Source: Epiperipatus broadwayi
Taxonomy: Eukaryota; Onychophora; Udeonychophora; Euonychophora; Peripatidae
Direction: 5' to 3'
Length of the DNA: 64,000 nucleotides
Assembly (NCBI GenBank): GCA_028023455.1
Contig: JAQFVV010006200.1
Location: forward strand, 6,706,506 to 6,770,505
Under the pieces are notes generated by a model. It saw nothing but the letters and a program-made list of their open reading frames with translations, was not told where the DNA came from and did no database searches. Both the position numbers and the translations under genes were made by a program. Positions 23,700 to 35,859 of this stretch are shown one piece after another. How positions within the stretch are numbered: position 1 is the first letter of the stretch; each line of letters opens with the position of its first letter.

Positions 23700-23719
23700 C
23701 TCCACGTTTGGGCAAGCCA
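23700..23719 (-). promoter_or_regulatory. Primer-binding-site-like sequence (tRNA-Lys type)
   Basis: Minus strand TGGCTTGCCCAAACGTGG resembles the complement of a tRNA-Lys(CTT) 3' end with small insertions. It starts about 23 bases inside the 5' LTR, farther than usual, so the match is tentative. Confidence 0.4.
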
Positions 23720-23742
23720 TGGACCCGGATAAAAAAATACTA

Positions 23743-26462
23743 TGTAACAGTCAGAATCGTCTATCTCGCTAACACACTGCAGAATTCAAACCCCAAACAC
23801 GAAACTGAACATTCTAGGAGAGGTTGCCTTCTAGATATACTAAGTTCAAATCTAAAGTCCAAATTTCACAGTGCCACCCCTACATGATAATGCATCCGAT
23901 GCTACTACTAGTATAACCCTTTACCGGTGCCTGGTGGTCAGGGAGAAACAAAAAGACTCTATACTAAGATAAGTCTGGGTTGCAAATTAACGTCTATGGA
24001 TGTACAAAAGAAATGTACAAAATATATATATAGACTGAGACAGTGATAGGAATCAATAAAATAGAATCAAAATTAGTTTTAAATGATTTCAAAATTTATT
24101 TATATAGAAATAGATATATGATGCCACTGTCTGCTTATATGAGACAGGGATGCTTATTAAATAATTGTTGGCATTACATTCCATAAATGACAAAAGGTTT
24201 TAAAGCAAAATTATAAAGTCTATCCCTCAGGCTAATAGCATTACTATAATGTGCTTAAAGAGATTGGAACATGTGCGAGGTGCTTTTAGTAATTGTAACA
24301 GTTTAATAAAGTATTTTATATTACGGGTTATATAATGTTTATTGATCTCGAGAATGGCATGGACAAAAGCTTACTAAGCAATAAAGTGGGGATGTGATCA
24401 AGGCATTTATTTGATAATAATAATTAAAGCAGATGGGAGGTCAGTATTGCTAATAATGAATTTATTAAAGTTGGAGGGTGTGACACGTTTAAGTCATGGA
24501 TGCTTTGTAAAATAAATATAAAATAAAATAATAGTGAAATATTTGGAATGACTATGGAGGGCAACTCGCCGCTAACCAGTAGGAAAGTGTTGTCATGAAC
24601 AGCCAAAACTTAGCGACTGGTGACAATTGCGTTTAATTCCCAGGTGTGTCATTTGTGGACACACTCTGCCTGGAAACTGCAAGAAGCGAAGAGAACGGCC
24701 TTGGCCGTGTAAAGAATCCTTGGAAAATTAAAAGAAAGCGGTCTCAACAACCAATTCATTTACCAGCAATATGAGACTAGTGTATATAAAACATACTGAA
24801 TGGGTTTTACTTGGATTAAGAGATATGCCCAATCAATTTTCCAGAAATTCATTCAAAGGAGTCCACACATTCTCGACATCAATGATGAACTTTGTAATTA
24901 AAATAGAATGCGGTAATTAAAATAGGAAAATGCATGCTTGCGGGTTTGAAAAGTAAGTATAGATTTATATACACAATCATGCATTAGGGGACACATTTAA
25001 TCATTGACCTCGCACATACTCTCATATTAGATTAAAATCAATAACATGTAGATTTTAAACTATGTGATTATATTATATATTAAAGAAAAGAATCACCCTC
25101 GAACGAGTGATTTGCAAGATAATAAAATTGGAAATTATTTAGAAATTTAAAATATGCCTTCATAGCGTCATCTTATTTTCAACAAAAGGAATAATTCACT
25201 TGGTCAAAGACGATTCTGACACATTATCATAATAAAATAACAGAAAGCTTAATCAATAGAAAATATTAACCCAAGGATAGAGAGCAAAATATTGATTATA
25301 TTTAAACATGTTAAAGAAATACATAATGAAGTTATGTGAAATATCAGAAAACAATTTAAAATAGCTATAGCATGTTAGTTATCACAAGAGCTCTTGGGTT
25401 AATTTAGGGTTACCTCTGGAGAAGCATTTTAGGTAGATTGATGGTCGGCAGGTTTTTATATAAATTAACAGCAAAATCTGGAAATGTTCATATTTTTGGC
25501 AGCAGCAGCAGTTCCGGGGTTCCTTGTGTGATAGCTTCCGATGGTCTACGGCAGCATATGGCCATTCCGGAGAGAAATAGCCTTCTTGCGCTCTACTCCA
25601 TCATGTCAAGATTTACAAATTACTACAAATTTTGGTTAGAAACATTAGACCTCAGAATGATTTCTCTTAGAAACATTAGAATGGAGAACAAAAGAAAACC
25701 CTCCTTTTTATATTAGAAATTAACAATAGAACTGCCCTGGAGTGTTACAAAAATATATCGGACTTATCAGCTGTAATTAAATCTATCCGAATGTCTAAAG
25801 GAATTCAACATTAATTAATTTCTTTTGTTAATTTCCCTGTCGACATTCGAATTACAAACTAGATTTAATTAAAAATTACTTTTACTAATTAAAGAAAACC
25901 TTAAGTGGACATCTGCTGTTTTTAGATAAACTTATAGAACATTAACTAATTAAACTATTGTCCCTCATTTATTTTAACAGAAATATTTGGAATGACTTTT
26001 ATTAAATTAAACAAAAATTATTTTACTTTTCAATTGCAATATTTGAATCTATTTACTAAACGAATATTTACTAAATGAATTTTATTTTAAATCAAAATAT
26101 ATTACGACGGTAATATATATTTGTAAATAGATTCAAACAAAATAACTTTAACAATTTATAATTTTGATATGTTTTAAAATGCATATCATAGTGTGTGCAC
26201 AATTATGACCTATATAACCTACTTTTAAATAAATCTAAATTATGTGAACAAATACATAATCTATAATATTTTATTTATTTGGGAATGAGTTATATATATA
26301 ATACGAGCATTGTACTCGTGGTTTAAAATTAGGTGGGATTTTTGGTATATAAGCATATTGCAGACACACTACAATAGATTGGGGTTCAAACTAAAGTATG
26401 AGGGTAGGAAATAGGTGAGAAAAGGTGAAACAAAGATCTGCAAAGCAGACCTTACTGTTTCA
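23743..26462 (-). repeat. 5' LTR (right copy)
   Basis: About 2720 bp, partner of 18217-20931, with the same terminal nonamers. Examples of differences are 'gtgaac' against 'ctgaac' near position 85 and a CTACAT change near position 160. Confidence 0.9.
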
Positions 26463-27404
26463 ATAAGAGTGGCCATATTTTGCACCTAAATTCAATTATA
26501 TAGGTCAATTTAAAATGTCTTAATTTGGGAGCATGAAAATGTTCCTTTATTCACTTTACATTCATTTTTTTTCTATATATTAATGTTTGAAAAATTTTTC
26601 AATTTACTACATATTAATATTATGAAATATTAGAAATTATGTAATATTCAATTTTATTTACCAGCACAATCATTGTAAGTAATTTTTAAACAGCAGAGAT
26701 TTACATCCTAAGCACATGTGCAATAATGTTGTTGTAAGAACCCAATGATGTTTTGTTGAGATACTCTTAAACCAAAGCACATAATAGAGACTTTGGAAAA
26801 GATAAGAGTGGTTATAATATTAACACATAGTAAATTGAAAAATTTTGTGAACATTAATTTATAGAAATAAATAAATGGATATAAAGTGAATAAAGAAACA
26901 TCTTCACATCTCAAATTAAGACACTTTAGATTGATCTATATAAATGAATTTAGATACAATGATAAGATGGCCACCCTTATCTTTTCCAAAGTCTCTATCT
27001 TGTGCTTTGGTTTGAGAGTATTCTCCATAATTAACAAAACATAGTTGAGTTATGACAATATTACAGTGTATGTGCATAGAGTATAAATCATTGCATTGGT
27101 AAATAAAGTTGAATATTACATAATTTCTAATATTGCTTAATATTAACATGTAGTAAATTAAAATTTTTTGCAAACATTAATATATGGAAAGAAATTGAAT
27201 GGATATAAAGTGAATAAAGAAATATTTTCCCACTCTCAAACTTTGACCCTTTAGATTGATCTATATAATTAGATTTAGGTACAAAAGATAAGACATCTGT
27301 TCTTATTTTTTCCAAAGTCTCTATCTTATGCTTTGGTTTAAGGAATGTCCTCTTTAACATCATTATAGAACAGGTGCTTAGGGTATAAATCCATGCTGGT
27401 TAAA
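26463..27404. repeat. Repeat family F: direct and inverted units
   Basis: 26463-26640 completes the interrupted unit. A direct unit follows (26641-26935, ending 'cactttagattgatctatata'), then two inverted units (26936-27130 and 27131-27404). They share 'gactttggaaaagataag', 'gtgaataaagaaa' and 'ccaaagca..ataga'. The layout (plus, plus, minus, minus) is a large foldback. Partial copies lie at 37936-38190 and 39185-39290. Confidence 0.8.
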
Positions 27405-27642
27405 AATGAATTAATTAATGTAAAAGTCTGACCAATTCTATTTTAGAAAAAAAAAAAACTTTTTAATTTGTTAAATTTCTGTGATGTTATTTCACCCAGA
27501 TCAGAAAGTAAAGTTAACTGGCTAGTGTGGCTGTCTTATAATAAAGAATGTGCAAATCCAAATGTCAACCAAAATTTTATTTGCTCAAAACATAACTCAT
27601 GGTGAATAGTTAAACATCTTTGGACTACTTTTTAGATAATTT

Positions 27643-27974
27643 GCACCTGGGCAAAAAAAGTGACTTAAGCCAAAAAATGGCACTTTTGAGATTATGTCAT
27701 TGAAAAATATGTATGAAGTGCTCTAACATGCACAAAAAGCATCACATCTCTATCTCGCAATTTATCCACCAGAGAACAGTTGTGTCAGTTTTATTCTAGG
27801 ATAGTTCATGATTCATCACTGCAAGAACAGTGTCTCTTCAGCATTGCTACTGGAAGGTGTGCATGAGTCAACCAAGAAGAGTGGCACATTTTGAGTTGTG
27901 ACACTTTTCATGTATAAGGTAAGTTGAATGTAATTTTTAATAGTGTCATAATAAAAAAAGTGACACTTTTCTTG
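27643..27974 (+). promoter_or_regulatory. Left subterminal motif cluster
   Basis: AAAAGTG(A/G)CA-type motifs occur in both orientations at about 27655, 27680, 27880, 27900 and 27955, often followed by TTTTGAG or TTCTTG. Such clusters are typical transposase-binding sites, but that function is inference. The right-end counterparts are at about 30526, 30587 and 30808. Confidence 0.5.
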
Positions 27975-28136
27975 AATTAATTATCTCTGAACGTATTTTT
28001 TTACTGTGTTATTTCGACTTGTGCCAGTTTACCTAAGCATAATAAGAAATAGTTCAACATAATATTTCAACATAATAAGCTCAAATTATATTTCTAACAA
28101 TGGTGTTTTCACAAATTTGATTTTTATAGGTTCATT

Positions 28137-30150
28137 ATGTACTCACAGCAAGGATTCAGAAGTAGGAAATTGCTGGCATTGGCTGCTGCTGCAATTAAAA
28201 AAAGACAAACCGCTGAACAAGAAAATGCAACAAAAGAAATAGGATTGAGTGACAAAGTACTAGAGGATCGAGAAGCAAACACAGAACAAGAAAATGCAAC
28301 AAAAGAAATAGAATTGAGTAATACAGTATCAGAAGATCAATGTACGCATTCTACATGGCAATGCACAGAAAACCCGCATACACAGCATTTGAAGATACAA
28401 CGGGTTAATTCAACAGAACAACAACAAGAATCATCAGATGAAAGCATGGACGATTCAGACACGGATCCAGATTTTTGCATGCAATCATCTTCTGATTCTA
28501 AAAACTCATCATCAGGATCAGAAGAGAATGAAAATATTATTAATACTAACAAGACAGAGGGCGCAGAATCAGACAACTCCCAAGTAGATAACAATAGAAA
28601 ATGTAAGAAAAGGAAAGCAAAACTTTTACGAAATACTGGAAAACCTTATACATAATCATCAATTTGTAAAACAGAAATGCCTGCAAGAAAGATACATCCA
28701 GTGTGTAATGAAAAATGCAAACTAAAATGCTCAAGAAAAATAGATGAAAATAAAAGGCTTGAAATATTTAACAAATATTGGTCACTTGACAGCCTGCAAT
28801 CCCAGCGAGAATTTATCTGTAGAAATATGACCACTGTTAGACCTCAGTATCAATATAAAAAAGAAGGAAGCACACACCAGTGTAACATGCATTTTATTTT
28901 TTGATCAACAATGTAGACGTGCATGTTTGCAAATTATTTTTCAAGGCAACATTGGACATCAATGACCGACCTATTAGGACTGTGATAGATAATTAAACGA
29001 AGGATTTCTTCAAGAGGATCTCAGAGGAAAACATGGACACCACTCTAAAGTATATCCTGCTATAAAAGACGGTGTTATTGATCATATTAATACCATCCCA
29101 AAAATCGAAAGCCATTATCTGCGCGCACAAAGTACTTGGGAATTTATAGAAGGCAGGAAAAGTTTGGCTGATTTACACCGCGACTACAAAAACAAGTGCA
29201 TTAAAAGAAATGTTCCTTATGCAAATCTCACGATGTATTCACAAATTTTCAAAAACAATTTTAACATTTCATTTTTCACTCCAAAAAAAGATATGTGCAA
29301 CTTATGCAGCTCTTACAACAATGCTACAAAAGAAGAAAAAGAAAGGATACAAGAAAAATATGATAAACATTTAAGGGAGAAAGTTTTATCAAGAGCAGAG
29401 AAAGAGGAGGATAAAAACAAAGCAAAAGAAAGTAAAGGGAAAAATTATAATTGCCACTTATGACCTCCAAGCGGTTCTGCCTGCACCAAGAGGGGATACA
29501 TCTACATTTTATTATAAAAGCAAAATCAATAGTTACAACTTAACTGTCACTGAACTTCAGTCAGATTATGTACAGTGTTTTTTTGGCATGAAGGTGAAGG
29601 AGGTCAAGGTGCCATAGAGATAGGCTCCTGCATTCTGAAACACTTAGATGAAAAAGCTACCATCAACAACAATGATAATCTTGAAATTATACTCTATTCA
29701 GATAATTATTGTGGCCAGCAGAAGAACAAATTTATAATGGGACTGTACCTGTATGCTGTGCAAAAATTTAAGATCAAATCAATCACACATAAATTTTTGA
29801 TTACAGGTCACGCCCAAAACGAAGGAGACAATGTTCATTCCATCATCGAGAAGTCAATTAAGCAAGCTCTTAAATCAGGTCCCATCTATATCCTAACTGA
29901 TTATGTGAGATTAATTAGGTCCACCAGAAAAACAGGAAATCCGTATAAAGTAACAGAATTGGGCTACCAGGATTTTGTAGATTTGAAAACACTCTCTCAT
30001 CAAATTGGATCAAACTATTACAAAACAACAAACAATGAACGGATCAAAACAAGCGACATAAAAATACTCAAAGTGCAGAAGAGTGACCCAGGTATTCTTT
30101 TTGTGAAAACTACATACGAACCAAAAGAATATGCACATCAACATCAATAA
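28137..30150 (+). pseudogene. Broken DDE-like transposase candidate (DUF7869-type family)
   Basis: The frame opens at 28137 just after a likely 5'-UTR intron (donor AAG|GTAAGT at 27919, acceptor TTTTATAG at 28129). The N-terminal 172 residues hold a tandem 22-25-residue repeat (EQENATKEI twice) and an acidic, serine-rich tract. An in-frame TAA at 28653 interrupts it and the same frame resumes (KCKLKCSRKID...). Frameshifts follow near 28900, 28975, 29450 and at a T7 run near 29577. Later blocks are KIESHYLRAQSTWEFIEG, FNISFFTPKKDMCNLC, ATYDLQAVLPAPRGD, LYSDNYCGQQKNKF and FLITGHAQNEGDNVHSIIE. I recognise this order from a widespread invertebrate family usually left 'uncharacterised' (probably Pfam DUF7869). 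The spaced D (YDLQ), D (YSDN) and E (NEGD) look like an RNase-H-fold triad, which is inference supported by the flanking inverted repeats. Confidence 0.75.
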
Positions 30151-30828
30151 TACCAGGAGAAGACAAATGATCATCTCTACAATGCAGTGTGCTGTGGCGT
30201 ACACAAAAAAATGGATATTTCTGTTATAAAGAAAGCTCATATTGAATCCCTTATCTCGGCGAAAATTATTCTTACATTATATAAGCCCATTTATGAATCT
30301 ATGTTTTCGTAGATAGTGTTCCTTAAATTGTACCTTGATAATTGTTCCTTATTAAATTGTATTAATTTTCATAAATTATATTTTTGGATTCTGTATTTTT
30401 CTAATAAAACAATCTCAACTTGTTTTTCATTTTTTATTCTCACTTAAGTAGTGATTTTGCCTGAGGGAGGTCCGAAAGTCATTTTATGTAATAGTAAGTA
30501 AGAAAGATATATTATTTGGGGTTGAAAAGTGGCATAAGTATTACATGAGGGGTCATAACAAAAAAAAAGTTTTCAGAAAAGAAAGAAAAGTGACATAACT
30601 CAAAGACCTCACCTGTATTGACCTGATAATACCTCACAGTCGACGAGAGCAGAGCTACAGATCCATATTCCTATACTACAGAATATAATATAATTTACCA
30701 CCATAAAATACTTACCTGAAATTTAAAAGAAGCTAATACTATTTCAATGTAAGTTTTATAGTACTCTTTAAGTCGAGTTTTCTCAAAAACTGCATTTTTG
30801 AGTTGTGTCACTTTTCTTGCCAGGGTGC

Positions 30829-33800
30829 GATATCAGAAATACCTATCCCGGATCAGTATATTGTGTATATTTTAAACTATCTTAGTAAATATTTATTTTT
30901 CAATCTTTGAATTTGTAGCTTTTTATCAATATTTCTTAAACCTCCACTTATAATGAACTGATATTCTTTAACCAAGTTTTATGAAAACTGAAAAAAATCT
31001 TTAAATATTAAAATGTATTGCTGTGAGAATTTAACTTTAAATATTGTTGACAAATTATAAAATCATTCACCTGGTTCAAAGATTATTATTTAAATTATTA
31101 TTTTAAAAATTGTCTCAAAATATGCAGAGTTAGAAGTTTCTGAAATTTATTTTATTTATAAATAAAATCGTTACGTCTCAAGAGAAAACTTTAAGTGATT
31201 TACTTCATTCAAACTTATTCATTTTCTAAGAACTGATAATAGAAAGTGAAAGAAAAAAAGTAATTTAAATTAATATTTAAGTTTTTTAATTACTATTATA
31301 ATCTCAGAATTTTCTTTCTTAAGGAGTTTTAACCCTTTGCTATATTAAAGTTGATTTTTTTTTCTTATTACTCAAGACGATATTTTTAAAGGATAAATAT
31401 AAGGTAGATAATAATTTAAATACTATCTGAAGTAAAAATTAGATTACTTATTTAATTACCCATTAGCTCTGATAATGTAGTGCATTATTAAAAATTTGAA
31501 ATATGTTATTAAATTCAAACATAAAATTATCACATGATTTAAAAGCTATGATTTTTAATTTTATTAGATTAACTGAATTTAAGATAATCATATGTTGAAG
31601 GTGTATTGTGAGAAATTACGAGAGTGAAATAGAAAAAGAGTTCATAATCACTTTTAAGAAAAGTTAACTTTAATAATTAAAATAGAATATTTTATTAAAT
31701 AGAAGAATTACCTCCTGTATAAAAAATAGTTATTTAAATGACAAAATAAAATGTTACTTGATTAAAATAATATTCATATTATAAATAAGTTAATATTTTA
31801 AATTAAATAGATGCATCAATTATTAATAACACAAACATATTAAAAGTATATACATGGGTTATTAACATGTATGTACAAATATATGTATGTGTTATGTGGA
31901 AAAAAATTGGAATTATTTGTAAAATTTTGAAGATGAATAATATAACTAATTAGATTTTAAAAAAAAGTACGGTTTTATAGTGTTTAAAAAGATTACAGAG
32001 ATAATTGCAGTAGAAGAAAGAAAAACGCTTCTTGTCCTACTTAACTTAGATACAATACATTAAAGGGAGAAATAGAATATAATGTATTGAGTTTCTTTAA
32101 TTATGGTTCAACAGTGGGGAAAAAATTATTACTGTACTTTCAGTACTATATGGATTTAATAGATCTCAGGTGTAGAATATTTATGGAATGACTTTGAAGG
32201 TGAAATGAAGTGTTGCCACTATAAATTTATGTTATTAATTCAACATTTAAAAATACATTCCATGTATTTAGAGCCATGCCCACTTATATTAGTTTAAAGG
32301 AGATTGTGTGCCACGGATTTCTTTGTAATTCAACATAGGCAGTTAATATGAACTGTGTTATGAATCATAGTAAAAAGTTAGAAATAGTAGTATTTATGAA
32401 TATTGTATTCTTTGAGAAATGATCTATTTCATAGCATTTTTCCATATATGGTTAATATGTCATATAGTATGCCATATTTGAGATGTAGTTTTGTATATAT
32501 CGTATCTTAAATATTTGAAAACCATATCATATCATATCTTAAGTAAATAGAAAATTATTGAGGAGTTTCTTATAAAATTGATTTTATTTAATGGATGTTT
32601 GTGTGAGAGTGATGTAGTGAAAATTGCACTACAGAAATGTCATACATGCTATCTCCATAATTTGTGGTTCTAATCTGGCAATTGAAAATAATTCCAAAGA
32701 GCTTAAGATTTTTTTTTTTTAGATAACTAATCTGACTAAATTTAACTATCTATAATTGTTGATTACTAAATGGATATCTAGAAATTTTTAGGCAAAGAGT
32801 AAAACAAGACCCTTGCTAAAACGTTATCATCCAGCTTTGGTAAGTTAAGTCCTAACGGACATTATGATGAATAATGCTTTCTTTTTGCTCTTACTTTGAG
32901 AAGAATTTTGAATGGCTATTTATTTGAATATTATTTTTATTTATATAAGGTTATTTTGATGTAATATTTAATTGGATAATCATAATAAATGCAGATGAGC
33001 TTTCATTTATTGGCCTGTAAATTGGTATCTAACTATTTTTAGTGGTTAATTGAAAAAGGAAATATTATAAATGTCTCACCAACTGGAAATAACATCGATA
33101 AAAGTTCTTTTTTTTCTATTGTTTTTAAAGGGAGTTGGAAACTTTACTGCAAATAAATATTTGATTATTCTACTTTTAACTTTATTGGTACATCAATTAT
33201 CTAATTATGACTTATCTTGATTATTTACAGGATGCAAAACTTTCTCGAAGAAAAACCTTGTCATACTCGGGTGTTTATCAAAGATATTTTGATATTTCTT
33301 TTTTAAACATAAACCCCTTTGTAAACATATATATTCTCAATCTTAAAATTAAATACTGTATTTTGTTAATGCCAGTTTTCTTATTATTTTCAACTTCTGA
33401 AATAAAAGTTCGTGGTGAATTCAATTTTTATATTTTGTATCCTTGTAATTTTTAATGTAAAAAATGATTTTATCGAAGGTTTATTTGCTATTGAACTGGA
33501 AATCTAAATGAAGAAAATAATAAAACGATTTTTTTCTTTTTGCCTTCAGTAATTTACGATTGACAAATATCTCGTTAAAAGAAAAACCACTTTCTTGATT
33601 TAGAAAAAAAAAATAGCCGAACATTATTAATCCATTACAAATAAGTAAAAACTGATGTCAGAAATAAATTTCATAAAATCATTTTATAGTAATAGTAACT
33701 TTGTTTTATTTTTTTATATATTATTTTTACTTCAAGTTTTTGAAATTATGGCTTTTCTCCTAGAGTGTCTCATCACCTATTTAGGTCTATCTAACTCACT

Positions 33801-34494
33801 GTTAATCTACCTCATTTTATTTCACCAATCATTGCTTCAGAATATTAATATATTTCGCTAATAAATTACATCATCTATTATAATCAAACAAGATATTTTC
33901 GATCTATCATTTGTGCTTCAGGCAATTTATTTATTGATTTTTTTTTTTTTGGCTATTCTCCGTCACTATCCAACTTTATATATACTGAAGTCATATAAAC
34001 TACTACAGCTTGAATAATTCTGATCTTTATTTTTAAAAATACATCTTACCTCTAAAACATTTCTCAGGCTTTTAATTATAACTATGCCTATTTGTAGTTT
34101 GGACCAAATCTCTTAATTACTGGATATTTTGTTATTAATGAATGATCCAAGAAAATAAAATAATCCATGTCTATGTTTTCATCATCACTTTTGAAGTTAG
34201 TAATAATTCTTATCACCATATTTTTTTATTTTCACATTTTACTGTATATATTTAACTTTCCTAGAAAGAACCTTGAGGTATTTTCTCTTTTTAGCTAAAC
34301 ATGTGGTACCGCTGGCATATTAAAGTTATTGATATTTCTTTCAGTACTTCTAAATTTTTTTTAAAATAATTTGAAAAAAGATTTCTCAAATAAAAGTAGA
34401 GATTTAATGTAAAGTTAATAGTTACATGTGCATGTATTTAAAAAGGAATTCAAAATTCATGTGTGCAATAGAGAAATGGTGAAAATAATAATAA
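30829..34494. other. AT-rich stretch, little recognised
   Basis: A family D end fragment lies at about 32605-32690 ('gatgtagtgaaaattgcac'). A strong-looking splice acceptor precedes a short frame at 33232 (see findings). The plus-strand frames at 33207 and 33655 are composition-driven. No other element supported. Confidence 0.4.
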
Positions 34495-34680
34495 TAATAA
34501 TTTTTATTAGTCATTCATTTAACTAGAGATTATCTAATAATGAATAATATTTCCGTAGTGTAATTTTCACTATACCACTCATGCAAAGTAGGGACTGGTT
34601 TCTATTCATTTTTAACATCTTGTGCAGGAATCCTAATCACAAACATATGACTCAGGATATGTAAAAAAGATGTATAATCT

Positions 34681-34726
34681 CCCAAGATGCACATTTCATG
34701 CTGAACCAGCACTCATCAGTTGAGCC
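34681..34726 (-). ncRNA. Hammerhead-ribozyme-like motif, family D unit 1 (best candidate)
   Basis: Minus strand order: CUCAA, CUGAUGA, helix II GUGCUG/CAGCAU with loop GUU, GAAA, helix III AUG/CAU with loop UG, C, UUGGG. All conserved core bases are present. Helix I pairs CUCAA with UUGGG over five positions (one G-U). Helix II has six pairs, though its core-side pair is G-U. Predicted cleavage is after the AUC triplet. The short helix III is the form known from Penelope elements and animal retrozymes. Confidence 0.7.
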
Positions 34727-34997
34727 AGACCACAAACTCTTACACATATCTTTATCATTGTTCAGTATATACAGATAGCATTAAAGTACATTAATAATTT
34801 TTATTAGTCATTCATTAGACTAGAGATTATCCAGTAATGAATAATAATTCTGTAGTATAATTTTCACTACACCACTATCACACAAGGTAAGCATTGATTG
34901 GGAGGGCAGAAAGTTTGATACATCATTTAAACTGGAGTAGTGGTCTATTTATATATACTGAACAATGATAAAGATATGTGTAAGAGATCATGGTCTG

Positions 34998-35043
34998 GAT
35001 CAAGTGATGAGTGCTGGTTCGACATGAAATGTGCAGCTTGAGA
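34998..35043 (+). ncRNA. Hammerhead-like motif, family D unit 2 (mutated)
   Basis: GUGAUGA replaces CUGAUGA and the site triplet is AGC, so cleavage is unlikely. Helix I still pairs (UCAA with UUGA), a changed pair relative to units 1 and 3. Confidence 0.55.
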
Positions 35044-35352
35044 TTCATATATCTTTTTCACATACCTTTGCGCATGTGTTTGCAATTATGTTGCTCCACA
35101 AAGTGTTAAAAGTGAATAGAAACCAGTCCCTATCTTGCATGAGAGTGGTGTAATGAAAATTACACTACAGAAATATTATTTATTGTTGGATAACCTCTAG
35201 TCTAATGAATGATTAATAAAAGTTATTAATATATGTCAATTATGTGGTTTGTGTAAGAATTGTGAGGGCAAGTCACTTATCTTTATTGTTCAGTATATAT
35301 AGATATAGCACAATACTATAGATTAGTTGATATATGTAAGATATTGTGGTCT

Positions 35353-35399
35353 GGGCCAACTGATGAGTGCTGGTTCAATAAGAAATGTGAATCTTGGGG
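35353..35399 (+). ncRNA. Hammerhead-like motif, family D unit 3
   Basis: CUGAUGA, GAAA and AUC are intact. Helix I pairs CCAA with UUGG. Helix II is weakened by changes in its 3' strand (CAAUAA). Confidence 0.55.
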
Positions 35400-35859
35400 A
35401 TCTTTTTTTATATCTTTGGTCATATATTTATGATTACATTCCTCTACAAGGTAATAGATAGAAACGAGTCCTTACCTTGCATGAGAATGGTGTAGTGAAA
35501 ATTACACTACAGAAATATTATTTATTTGTGTGAATACTATATTGATATATTTAGTCTTTAAAATTAATTCAAAATTATATGTAAAAATATACGAAATGTA
35601 GTATTTCAGGTTTATAAATTATTAGCAAAGTTTATTTTACCAACTACATTAATATCAAAACTATGAAATATTTACCATTTGCAAAAATGACATACTTTAA
35701 TTACTATAAATTTGTTTAGATATATAGAATAAATGGCCAAGGGTATTTGAAATATAATGCATGCCTATGTTATTAATATGATGGATTCAGTCAAAAAGCA
35801 TTATGGTATAGGTTTATATTTTTTGATGTTTTTACAAAAGATTGCTCCCAGTAAAAAAT

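Larger units (their letters stand above)
18217..26462 (-). mobile_element. LTR retrotransposon with 2.7-kb LTRs and only gag-like coding
   Basis: Two direct repeats of about 2.72 kb, both starting TGTAACAGT and ending ACTGTTTCA (TG...CA with matching short inverted ends), enclose 2.8 kb. The 4-bp sequence ATAA precedes the left copy (18213-18216) and follows the right copy (26463-26466), and uninterrupted family F copies have it once. The gag-like frames, a PPT-like AAGGGAATG next to the left LTR, and a tRNA-Lys-like PBS near the right LTR all point to the minus strand. No protease, RT, RNase H or integrase is present in the interior, so the element needed help in trans. The LTRs differ by a few percent by eye, so insertion is not very recent. 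Confidence 0.9.
27643..30828 (+). mobile_element. DNA transposon with terminal inverted repeats, about 3.2 kb
   Basis: Left end 27643-27664 (GCACCTGGGCAAAAAAAGTG..) and the reverse complement of 30807-30828 (GCACCCTGGCAAGAAAAGTG..) match at 19 of 22 positions. Between them lie a broken transposase-like gene and several copies of an AAAAGTG(A/G)CA motif near both ends. No convincing target duplication was found at the junctions, so the last few bases of the ends are uncertain. Confidence 0.75.
34495..35530. repeat. Foldback repeat family D: two minus units, two plus units
   Basis: Units share 'cattcat..actagagattatc', 'gtgtaattttcactac', 'gggactggtttctattca' and 'tatctttatcattgttcag'. Order: full minus unit (34499-34795), partial minus unit (34796-34895), plus unit (about 34920-35225), plus unit (35226-35525). 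The two plus hammerhead cores are about 355 bp apart. The element is thus an inverted pair of short tandem arrays. No coding frame. Confidence 0.85.

Noticed and set aside
26641-27404. Hammerhead core in repeat family F
   Set aside because: I looked for CUGANGA and GAAA in order in all F units and found none convincing, although some units have ACTG..AAATGAAA-like pieces (39240).
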